Positions 5,237 through 13,542 of a DNA stretch of 13,542 bases are shown here, in pieces. Below the pieces are notes generated by a model that was not told the DNA's origin, did not search any database, and worked only from the letters and a program-made list of their open reading frames with translations. The translations under genes and the position numbers were made by a program. Position 1 is the stretch's first letter, and every line of letters begins with the position of its first letter. The DNA comes from JBBRMW01 sp038239365 (GTDB lineage Bacteria; Chloroflexota; Anaerolineae; Aggregatilineales; UBA2796), in the NCBI GenBank assembly GCA_038239365.1, contig JBBSEU010000160.1:1-13542 (forward strand), given 5' to 3'.

Positions 5237-7451
5237 AAACGCGCCGGATACTCGCTGCCGCCTCTTTTTGTTTTGCGTGTTGATGGGCATTTATCTGCTG
5301 TTTTACGTCGATAAACCCGACTCGGCAGATGGCAAGGCGATTCTGGCGACGGCGTCAACGTTTGTGCAGCATGGCCGCTTCGATATGAACGTCATTGGAG
5401 CAGGCGATTGGCTCTTGCCGCCACCCGCTCGACTAGGCACGTTTGGCATTGACGGCGCGCTCTACACCAAAAAGGGCTTGACGCCATCGCTTGCCCTGCT
5501 GCCGTTGGTAGCCGCCGGGCAGGTGTTCCCGTGGTTGTCGATTCGGGCGACAGCGATGCTGTTCAATTCGATTGTGACAGCGGCGACGGCGGTTGCACTG
5601 TACACACTGCTGCGCTGGTCAGGCTATCGGCCACGAACAGGCTTAGTGGTTGGTCTGCTGTTTGGGTTGGCGACTCTGGCATTGCCGTATGTCAAAACGT
5701 TGTTTGCCGAACCGCTGGTTGGATTGATTTTGATTGGTGCGATTATGGTGGCGTATCGTTTTCGCCAATTATCAAAATCCCCGTCTCTAATCCTATGTGG
5801 CGCGCTGCTGGCACTGGCAGTTGGCGTGAACGTCCTATATGCCCTGTTCATTCCAGTGATCGCGGCCTATTTGTTTTTGCCGCCAAAATGGACACGCCGC
5901 ACGCTGATTAATTTGATCGTTTTTGCCGTGCCATTGCTTGTTGGTGCAGTGATCCTGACCTTGTACAGTTGGGCGCGCTTTGGCAGTCCGTTGAACAGTG
6001 GCTATCACTTTGGTGATGGCGAAGGGTTTAATCAACCATTTTTAACGGGATTATACGGGTTGTTCCTGAGTCCGTATCGCGGCTTTTTCTGGTATAGCCC
6101 GATCTTGCTACTGGCGATCCCGGGTTGGCTCATGTTTCGGCGGGGGATGCCACGATTAGCATGGGCGGCGTTGGGATTAATCGCGGTGCAGGCGTGCGGT
6201 TTTGCCAGTTGGTGGAGTTGGCACGGCGGGATCGTCTGGGGGCCACGTTTCCTGGTCCCGGCACTGCCATTGGCAGCGTTGTTTCTTGCACCGTTGGTTG
6301 AGGCGGCCTGGACACGTCGCCATTTGTGGCTAATTTTGGGTGGATTCGCGGCGTTATCATTCGGCGTGCAGTTGCTTGGCGGCCTGTACAGCTATTTTCC
6401 GTATACGGGTTACTTGTTCGCGCACTATGAAGTCGATTCGGTATTTTCGCTGGCGGGCAAGCTGGCCGATGAAGTTGTTTTCAATCCCGGCCTTAGCCCG
6501 ATTTTGGGAAATCTGGCATTGGCGCGAGTCGGTTGGCCGATGGAACCAGTTTGGTTAGCGCATGGAATTGATGTTGTACATCTGCTGGCAAGTTTGCTGC
6601 TGATCGGGGCGGGGTTGATTGTTTTGTTTCGTCGTGGCATTGCACCGCGCCGTTTATGGTTTGCGGTCACGATTGCGATGTTAATTAGCCTAAATGTTAT
6701 CGTGGCGCGGCGACAAAACACACCGGAGCGTCAGCAGGTACGCGCGCTTGAGGACGCCTTGCAACCGTCCGCGACAGTATTGGCCGCAACAACGCTATTT
6801 GACGATGCACTGATCGACGTGCGAAACGGCTCACGAGTGATCACCATGAACGCGCCGACAACGCCCGATGATCCGCGCGCCGCACAGGTATGGCATTACG
6901 CGCTGATGCAGGATCGGCGGTTGTGGTTCGTGACGTGGTTCGGCGTGGCGGATTCGCACAATTGGCAGGAACTCGAACTTTTCCAAACGGCGAATTTCGT
7001 ACTGGAAAGATCGGCAGGGAGACACCGCGCGCTGCTGTTCGATCTGGGCGCAAGTGCCGAGCCGGATCGAAAGATAGAATGGCACTTTGGATCGTCGATG
7101 CGGTTGGCGGCATATGGCGTGCGGCGCGTTGACGATGGCCTGTATGTCACGGTTCAGTGGCAAGCTGATCAGACTCCCGCCGAAAATGATAGCTGGTTCA
7201 TTCACCTGATCGACGAAAATGGCACTATCCTTGCTCAACAGGATCGGCAGCCACTTGGGGGCTATGCACCCACGTCAAGTTGGATGCCGGGGGCGCTGAT
7301 TACAGATCGGTTATTTTTGCCCTTGACGCGCGGTGCAAGCGTAAGCGCCCTGCGAATCGGTTTTGTCGATCCGACGGGGGTGCGCTTGCCAGTGTTTGAT
7401 GCGGCGGGCAAAACGCTTGCTGATGGTTTTGTTTTGCTAGCGATTCCCTAA
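5226..7451 (+). CDS. GT-C-type membrane glycosyltransferase-like protein with C-terminal beta-rich domain
   Basis: A 741-residue polytopic membrane protein. The first membrane helix (11-27) is followed by an extracytoplasmic loop with acidic DSADG (32-36), the position of the catalytic acidic residue in GT-C enzymes that use polyprenyl-phosphate sugars. Hydrophobic helices continue to about 385, with SPYRGFFWYSPILL (282-295) and HGGIVWGPRFLVP (333-345), features shared by large GT39-like proteins of Chloroflexota. A last helix pair lies at 450-495. Residues about 500-741 are predicted outside the membrane, and 615-741 look like a beta-sandwich (VTVQWQADQ, WFIHLIDENG, LRIGFVDPTG). The TTG start at 5226 overlaps the tlyA stop by 11 nt, with GAGG 12 nt upstream; a later ATG at 5283 would cut the first helix. 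The donor, acceptor and even transferase activity are inferred from fold and neighbours. Confidence 0.75.
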   Translation: MSPENAPDTRCRLFLFCVLMGIYLLFYVDKPDSADGKAILATASTFVQHGRFDMNVIGAGDWLLPPPARLGTFGIDGALYTKKGLTPSLALLPLVAAGQVFPWLSIRATAMLFNSIVTAATAVALYTLLRWSGYRPRTGLVVGLLFGLATLALPYVKTLFAEPLVGLILIGAIMVAYRFRQLSKSPSLILCGALLALAVGVNVLYALFIPVIAAYLFLPPKWTRRTLINLIVFAVPLLVGAVILTLYSWARFGSPLNSGYHFGDGEGFNQPFLTGLYGLFLSPYRGFFWYSPILLLAIPGWLMFRRGMPRLAWAALGLIAVQACGFASWWSWHGGIVWGPRFLVPALPLAALFLAPLVEAAWTRRHLWLILGGFAALSFGVQLLGGLYSYFPYTGYLFAHYEVDSVFSLAGKLADEVVFNPGLSPILGNLALARVGWPMEPVWLAHGIDVVHLLASLLLIGAGLIVLFRRGIAPRRLWFAVTIAMLISLNVIVARRQNTPERQQVRALEDALQPSATVLAATTLFDDALIDVRNGSRVITMNAPTTPDDPRAAQVWHYALMQDRRLWFVTWFGVADSHNWQELELFQTANFVLERSAGRHRALLFDLGASAEPDRKIEWHFGSSMRLAAYGVRRVDDGLYVTVQWQADQTPAENDSWFIHLIDENGTILAQQDRQPLGGYAPTSSWMPGALITDRLFLPLTRGASVSALRIGFVDPTGVRLPVFDAAGKTLADGFVLLAIP

Positions 7452-7522
7452 CACGTTTCTCAAACTTATCTCGATTTGAGCAGTGGACAGCATAGTAAGC
7501 CTATCGCCGCCTAACTGTGTAT

Positions 7523-7551
7523 TGCTTGTCAGTTGTTCGATCCGTTAAAAT
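7523..7551 (+). promoter_or_regulatory. Candidate promoter for the flippase-oxidoreductase genes
   Basis: TTGCTT (7523-7528) and TAAAAT (7546-7551) are separated by 17 bp and match sigma-70 hexamers at 4/6 and 5/6. The predicted transcription start is near 7558, two bases before the TTG at 7560, so that start would be essentially leaderless; a second in-frame TTG at 7602 would have a short leader. The 108-bp gap 7452-7559 holds no gene. Confidence 0.45.
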
Positions 7552-7559
7552 AGCACCGC

Positions 7560-8647
7560 TTGAATAAGGGCAATAAGTGCCCGGATTGTGAGAACGCCTC
7601 GTTGATAAAGCGTCTGATCGCACTTGCCATCGGAGTCACTGTCAGTATCATTTTCCTGATTATCGGCCTGAACGGGCTGGATTTGGGATTGGTTGCCGAG
7701 AAAATTCGTACTGCAAATTTCGCCTGGATCATTCCGGGCGTCATCGTCTATTTTCTGGCCGTGTGGGGACGTACCTGGCGCTGGCATTATTTGCTGCGCC
7801 CCATGAAGGATATTCCCCTCTCAAAGCTGTTCCCTATCGTCGTGATCGGCTATATGGGTAACAACGTCTATCCATTCCGCGCGGGCGAAGTGATCCGCGC
7901 CTTTTTGCTGTATCGAAACGAACAGGTCAAGGTGACGGCCAGCCTTGCCACGATTGTCGTGGAGCGTATCTTCGACGGTCTGGTGATGCTCATTTTTGTG
8001 TTCGTGGCGCTGCCCTTCGCCAATATCGAGCAGGACTGGCTGCGAACGATGATTGTTGCCGGTACGGTGGCCTTTTTCAGTGCGTTGGCCGTGTTCCTGT
8101 TTATGGCGACTCGGCCTGTGCTGGCACGCCGCATGTACACCGGGATCATCAACCGTGTGCTGCCGGAACGGCTGCGCGCACCCATTTTGCGAACCGCCGA
8201 CCATTTCATGGAAGGGCTGGAGTCGCTTCGCAGTCCGCGCGATCTGATCATGACGCTGGTTTCGTCGTGCTTCATCTGGCTAACTGAAACGACAAAGTAT
8301 TGGTTCGTGCTGCACGCTTTCCCGGCACTATCGGGCAATCCAAATATCACCTTTTTTGTGCTGATGCTGATGACCGCTGTGGTTAATCTGGCAACGACAC
8401 TACCCGGCGCACCCGGTTACATCGGTACATTCGATGGCCCCGGCATTAAGGTGCTGGAAGCGTTCGGCGCAAACCCGGACGTGGCGGCGGGTTATACGCT
8501 GGTTTTGCACGCGGCACTGTGGCTGCCGATTACGCTCCTCGGCTTTTTCTTTCTGGCACGGCAAGGCTTATCGTTTCGCTCCTTCGGTGAGGCGGGACAG
8601 GTCATTGAAGCCGAAAAGAAGATCGAAACTGCGGAAGGGGTGGCCTG

Positions 8648-8648
<1 letters not shown>
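7560..8648 (+). CDS. Flippase-like membrane protein, LPG-synthase TM / YbhN family
   Basis: A 362-residue inner-membrane protein of the family shared by the transmembrane half of lysylphosphatidylglycerol synthase (MprF) and YbhN/AglD-type proteins; proposed roles include lipid flipping or transport, and some archaeal and bacterial members act in lipid-linked sugar pathways. Signature stretches are visible: GYMGNNVYPFRAGEVIRA (97-114), VVERIFDG (133-140) and NLATTLPGAPGYIGTFDG (276-293). About eight hydrophobic helices are present and the C-terminal 30 residues are charged. No aminoacyltransferase domain follows, so it is not a full MprF. The start is uncertain: TTG at 7560 yields an N-terminus with CPDC (7-10), whereas TTG at 7602 starts right before the first helix. 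The gene's stop overlaps the next start by one base (TGATG), so the two are coupled. Substrate is unknown; the neighbours suggest a glycolipid. Confidence 0.82.
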
Positions 8649-9964
<1,316 letters not shown>

Positions 9965-9992
9965 CCATTTCTCATCTATCGAACTATCTACA

Positions 9993-9998
9993 AAGGAA
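9993..9998 (+). promoter_or_regulatory. Ribosome-binding site of UDP-glucose dehydrogenase
   Basis: AAGGAA ends 9 nt before the ATG at 10008. It is the clearest Shine-Dalgarno sequence in the window and fixes that start. Most other genes here show weak sites or overlap their upstream neighbour. Confidence 0.7.
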
Positions 9999-10007
9999 CT
10001 AAGCAGC

Positions 10008-11357
10008 ATGAAAAACATTTGCGTGATCGGTGTTGGTTATGTCGGCCTGACGACTGGCACCTGCTTTGCCGATATGGGCAACCGTGTTTGCGCGGTAGAC
10101 ATCAGCGAAGAACGGATCAAGAACCTTCAAAATGGCATCATGCCGATCTATGAACCGGGTCTCAAGGAAATGGCCGAACGCAATATCAAGGCCGGGCGGC
10201 TCACCTTCACAACGTCCTATGCCGAAGGGCTTAAAGACGCTGAATACGTGTTTATTTGCGTCGGCACGCCCGAAGGCGTGGACGGTGAAGCCGATTTGCA
10301 GTATGTGCGCGTGGCCGCCGAAACGATTGCCAAAACGATGGATCATCCCTTGATCGTGATCAATAAATCGACGGTGCCTGTCGGGACGGGCGACTGGGTT
10401 TCGAGCATCATCACCGAGACGCAGCCCAAGCCGATCAAGTTCTCCGTCGTAAGCTGCCCGGAATTCTTGCGCGAAGGTTCGGCGCTGCGTGACTTCCAAA
10501 GCCCGGATCGAACGGTACTCGGTTCGGTTGACCGTGACGCCGCGCATCAGGTGGCACAGTTGTATATGTCGCTGCGCGCGCCGATTGTCGTCACCGATTT
10601 GCGAACAGCCGAAATGATCAAATATGCCTCGAATGCGTTCCTGGCAACGCGTATCAGCTTCATCAACGAGATCGCCAATATTTGTGAGGCACTCGGCGCA
10701 GACGTGAAAGAAGTCGCGCAAGGGATGGGTTATGATAAGCGCATTGGACATAGTTTCTTAGAGGCCGGGGTTGGATATGGGGGTAGTTGCTTTCCCAAAG
10801 ATGTTAAGGCACTTGCTTATATGGCGCAGACCAAAGGCAAACATCCTGAACTACTTCAGGCCGTGATGGATATTAACCAGTTCCAACGTAAACAGATCGT
10901 GCTGAAACTTCGTGAACTGCTCGGCGGTATTGAAGGCAAGGTAGTAGGCAGTCTGGGACTCGCTTTCAAAGAAAACACCGACGATCTGCGCGAATCGCCC
11001 GCGCTGGATATTGCCGAAATGCTCCACGAACAGGGCGCAATCGTGCGTGGTTATGATCCGGTGGCGATGGAAAACGTCATGCGTGCTGCACCGTACATCA
11101 TTCTGGCGGAAGATGCCTACGATCTGGCGCGCGGCTGCGATGCGTTGATCGTCGCCACACCCTGGAACGAGTTCAAGAGTCTCGATATGGCACGTATTCG
11201 TGATGCGATGAAGCAGCCCGTGATCGTCGATGGCCGCAATTTGTACGATGGCGCGCGTATGCTCGAACTTGGTTTCAAGTATCGCGGTGTCGGGCGCGGC
11301 TATAATGGTGACGGACACACACAGGTGATGCAGAACAACTTAAAAAATGGCAAATAA
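10008..11357 (+). CDS. ugd: UDP-glucose 6-dehydrogenase
   Basis: A cytosolic NAD-dependent enzyme that oxidises UDP-glucose twice to UDP-glucuronate, a precursor for surface polysaccharide sugars. It has 449 residues, normal for bacterial UGDs. The N-terminal NAD Rossmann motif is GVGYVGL (8-14), with Asp31 at the end of strand 2. Substrate and catalytic elements are visible: STVPVGT (121-127), CPEFLREGSA (150-159), Lys205 and Asn209 in MIKYASNAF, and the nucleophile Cys261 in GVGYGGSCFPKD (254-265). The C-terminal UDP-binding domain carries GLAFKENTDDLRESPA, and VDGRNLYD lies near the end. A GDP-mannose dehydrogenase or UDP-ManNAc dehydrogenase shares this fold; the motif set and length favour UGD. 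The gene overlaps the first M16 gene by 11 nt. Confidence 0.92.
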   Translation: MKNICVIGVGYVGLTTGTCFADMGNRVCAVDISEERIKNLQNGIMPIYEPGLKEMAERNIKAGRLTFTTSYAEGLKDAEYVFICVGTPEGVDGEADLQYVRVAAETIAKTMDHPLIVINKSTVPVGTGDWVSSIITETQPKPIKFSVVSCPEFLREGSALRDFQSPDRTVLGSVDRDAAHQVAQLYMSLRAPIVVTDLRTAEMIKYASNAFLATRISFINEIANICEALGADVKEVAQGMGYDKRIGHSFLEAGVGYGGSCFPKDVKALAYMAQTKGKHPELLQAVMDINQFQRKQIVLKLRELLGGIEGKVVGSLGLAFKENTDDLRESPALDIAEMLHEQGAIVRGYDPVAMENVMRAAPYIILAEDAYDLARGCDALIVATPWNEFKSLDMARIRDAMKQPVIVDGRNLYDGARMLELGFKYRGVGRGYNGDGHTQVMQNNLKNGK

Positions 11358-12666
11358 CGGCACATCGCAAGTTACCAAACACGTCCTGAGTAACGGCATG
11401 ACCGTCTTGCTCAAGGAAGTTCACAACGCGCCACTGATCAGTTGGTGGGTGTTGTATAAGGTGGGCAGTCGCAATGAGCCAACCGGCTTGACAGGCGTCT
11501 CACATTGGGTTGAACACATGATGTTCAAGGGTACGGAACAGTTCCCGGCGGGCTATCTCGATAAGGCAATTGATCGTGAGGGCGGCACATGGAACGCGCA
11601 AACCTCGTTCGACTACACCGCCTACTACGAAACCTTGCCCGCAGATCGAATCGATCTGGCACTGCGCGCCGAGGCGGATCGGATGATGAATGCGCGCTTT
11701 GATCCTGAAGAAGTGGCTTCGGAACGTACCGTAATCATTTCCGAGCGGCAGGGAGCCGAAAATTCGCCACAGTTCTGGTTGGGCGAAGAATTACAGGCCG
11801 CCACCTTTCGCGTACATGGCTATCATCACGAGATCATTGGCGATATGACCGATCTCGAAACGATGACGCGCGACGACCTGTATAACCACTACAAGAAAAA
11901 TTACGTGCCGGGTAATGCCATTGCCTGCGCCGTTGGGGATTTCGATACAGCGACAATGCTGACACGGATCGAGGAGTTGTACGGCGGCATCCCGGCGCAA
12001 CCGGTCTTACCGCCGTTCGTGCGCCCCGAACCGCCGCAGATGGGTGAGCGGCGCGTGACTGTTGAACGCCCCGGCCCGACGCCGTATCTGTCTGTCGCGT
12101 ATCGCATCCCGGAAGCGACACACCCGGATTGGATGAAACTGTACATGCTCGATAGTGTGTTCGGCGGGCCAAGTGGCTTTGGCAGCGGCGGAGTCGGCAA
12201 CAAGACGACTCGGCTCTACAAGGCGTTGGTTCGCACCGAACTGGCAGCCTCGGCAGGTGCCGGGATGCTTGCCACGATTGATCCGTATGTGTATGGGATC
12301 GATGTGACGCTGCGGGATGGCCGCACGCTGCCCGAAGTGGAAGCGGCGCTGTTTGCAGAGATCGACAAGCTGCGGAATGGCGACGTAACGCAGGCCGAAC
12401 TCGACAAAGCCCGCAAGCAGGCCCGCGCGCTGTTCGCCTACAGCGGCGAAACGGTCACCGGACAGGCTTTCTGGACGGCCTATTTTGAGCATATCGCGGG
12501 CGGCTATGAGTGGTTCCGCGACTTCGAGAGCCGCTTGAATCAGGTTACATTGGCCGATGTGCACGAAGTCGCTGCCAAATATTTCCATCCGTCACAACGC
12601 ACGGTAGGTTGGTTTGTGCCGACGGGCGACGCCGAAGAAATGGACGAAACCGAAGATGACGAATAA
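11347..12666 (+). CDS. M16-family zinc metallopeptidase, catalytic subunit
   Basis: A 439-residue insulinase-fold (M16B, processing-peptidase-like) zinc protease with no signal peptide. The inverted zinc motif HxxEH is His53-Trp-Val-Glu56-His57 (GVSHWVEHMMFKGT), and the third ligand fits Glu133 in ERTVIISER, 76 residues after His57 as in the family. The second, non-catalytic half includes the SGGVGNKTTRLYKALVR-like segment in the middle of the C-terminal domain, where the family's substrate-binding Arg/Tyr pair lies. The acidic tail (DAEEMDETEDDE) is unusual but short. It starts inside the end of ugd (11-nt overlap, ATG at 11347) and its own stop overlaps the next M16 gene by 11 nt, so the three are probably co-translated. 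Bacterial M16B pairs degrade or process peptides; the substrate here is unknown. Confidence 0.9.
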   Translation: MANNGTSQVTKHVLSNGMTVLLKEVHNAPLISWWVLYKVGSRNEPTGLTGVSHWVEHMMFKGTEQFPAGYLDKAIDREGGTWNAQTSFDYTAYYETLPADRIDLALRAEADRMMNARFDPEEVASERTVIISERQGAENSPQFWLGEELQAATFRVHGYHHEIIGDMTDLETMTRDDLYNHYKKNYVPGNAIACAVGDFDTATMLTRIEELYGGIPAQPVLPPFVRPEPPQMGERRVTVERPGPTPYLSVAYRIPEATHPDWMKLYMLDSVFGGPSGFGSGGVGNKTTRLYKALVRTELAASAGAGMLATIDPYVYGIDVTLRDGRTLPEVEAALFAEIDKLRNGDVTQAELDKARKQARALFAYSGETVTGQAFWTAYFEHIAGGYEWFRDFESRLNQVTLADVHEVAAKYFHPSQRTVGWFVPTGDAEEMDETEDDE

Positions 12667-13542
12667 AGCTCTACCCGGCTCGAATGATATTGCCCGCGAA
12701 GTGCTGCCCAACGGGATTGTGGTGCTGGCGCGCGAAAACTTCACATCGCAGTCAGTGGTCATCAGCGGATCGTTGATGGTGGGCAGTATCTTTGAATCGG
12801 ATGTGAATGCCGGCTTATCCGGGATGGTGGCCGCGTCGTTGATGCGCGGCACGACGAACCGCGACTTCGACACGATCCATGAGACGCTGGAAGGACTCGG
12901 CGCGACGCTGGGCGTCGGCGGCGGGGTGCATACCAGTAGTTTTGGCGGAAAAAGCCTTGCTGAGGATTTGCCCACACTGCTCGATCTGCTCTCGGATGCG
13001 CTGCGCCACCCCTCGTTTCCAGTCGATCAGGTGGAACGACTGCGCGGCGAAATTTTGACCGGGTTGAAAATCCGCGCACAGGATACGCGATCCGTCGCCA
13101 ATGAAGCCTTCCGCAAAATGGCCTATCCGTCGAATCATCCGTACAGTCGCAGCACCAGCGGCGAGCCGGAAACGATCAGCGCGATCACGCTGGATGAGAT
13201 GCGCGCCTTCCATGCGACTTACTACGGGCCGCGCGGCATGATCATCGTTGTGGTGGGTGCAGTTAAACAGGCGGATGCGATTCAGCAGGTCAAAGACATT
13301 TTTGGGAATTGGCTGAATCCGACACAACCCGCCGTTCCCACGCTGCCGGAAGTGCCACCGCTGCCCGAAACCCGCAAACAGTTCAACGCGATTCCCGGCA
13401 AATCACAGTCGGATATTCTGCTCGGCTGGCCGGGGCCATCGCGTTTTGAACCGGATTTTCAGGCAGCGAATCTGGCGAACAGCATTTTGGGCGTGTTCGG
13501 CATGATGGGACGGCTTGGCAAGACGGTACGTGAAGATCAGGG
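12656..13542 (+). CDS. M16-family protein, probably non-catalytic partner (3' end beyond window)
   Basis: An open frame from the ATG at 12656 to the window edge gives 295 residues without a stop. It aligns by eye with M16 proteins: REVLPNGIVVLARENF at the N-terminus, DTIHETLEGLGATLGV, HPYSRSTSGEPETISAIT and, at the window end, GRLGKTVREDQG, the family's Arg-containing motif in the C-terminal domain. Where the active subunit has HxxEH, this protein reads GLSGMVAASLMRG, so both zinc histidines and the glutamate are missing. That fits the inactive partner of heterodimeric M16B peptidases, which contributes the Arg/Tyr substrate-binding residues. It overlaps the catalytic gene by 11 nt. The family is clear; dimerisation with its neighbour is inferred from the usual pairing. 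Confidence 0.88.
   Translation, partial: MTNKALPGSNDIAREVLPNGIVVLARENFTSQSVVISGSLMVGSIFESDVNAGLSGMVAASLMRGTTNRDFDTIHETLEGLGATLGVGGGVHTSSFGGKSLAEDLPTLLDLLSDALRHPSFPVDQVERLRGEILTGLKIRAQDTRSVANEAFRKMAYPSNHPYSRSTSGEPETISAITLDEMRAFHATYYGPRGMIIVVVGAVKQADAIQQVKDIFGNWLNPTQPAVPTLPEVPPLPETRKQFNAIPGKSQSDILLGWPGPSRFEPDFQAANLANSILGVFGMMGRLGKTVREDQ

Noticed and set aside
7459..7480. CTCAAA/TTTGAG dyad after the GT-C gene as a terminator
   Set aside because: The stem is only 6 bp and AT-rich, the loop is 10 nt and no T-run follows.

Overview
The window is a gene-dense chromosomal segment of moderate to high GC content with short intergenic gaps, frequent gene overlaps and several TTG/GTG starts. The gene set suggests a member of the Chloroflexota (Anaerolineae-like). 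It combines a mevalonate kinase with an isopentenyl phosphate kinase, a decaprenyl-phosphate phosphoribosyltransferase-type UbiA protein, TlyA, a large GT-C membrane protein with a C-terminal beta-rich domain, and tandem M16 peptidases. This placement is inferred from gene content. I see no 16S or other phylogenetic marker that settles it.

Layout. Bases 1-777 (minus) hold an isopentenyl phosphate kinase cut at its 3' end by the window edge. Bases 778-1039 are a divergent regulatory region with a strong hairpin, a TTGACA/TATACT promoter and an 8-bp inverted repeat. Bases 1040-2551 (plus) hold a PadR-type regulator and an alpha/beta hydrolase, probably one operon. Bases 2542-4391 (minus) hold a UbiA-family prenyl-phosphate transferase followed by mevalonate kinase, overlapping by 4 bp (GTGA). 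Bases 4451-7451 (plus) hold TlyA overlapping a GT-C glycosyltransferase-like membrane protein. Bases 7560-11357 (plus) hold a YbhN/LPG-synthase-TM flippase-like protein, an FAD-dependent oxidoreductase of the amine-oxidase/protoporphyrinogen-oxidase-like group, and UDP-glucose 6-dehydrogenase. Bases 11347-13542 (plus) hold two M16 peptidase-family genes. The first has the full zinc motif. The second lacks it and runs off the window.

How the genes may work together. The two minus-strand blocks point to isoprenoid and polyprenyl-carrier chemistry. Mevalonate kinase plus IPK fits the alternative (phosphomevalonate decarboxylase/IPK) mevalonate route, and the UbiA enzyme would use a polyprenyl phosphate. 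The plus-strand block from the GT-C protein to UDP-glucose dehydrogenase looks like a cell-surface glycan or glycolipid module: sugar nucleotide supply, lipid-linked sugar transfer, a membrane transporter-like protein and a redox enzyme of unknown substrate. The M16 pair resembles the usual active/inactive heterodimer.

No mobile element, CRISPR array, tRNA or rRNA was seen. I found no clearly novel multi-gene system. The most interesting points are the IPK/mevalonate kinase/UbiA association, the glycan module, the PadR control region, and three same-strand gene junctions that each overlap by exactly 11 nt.
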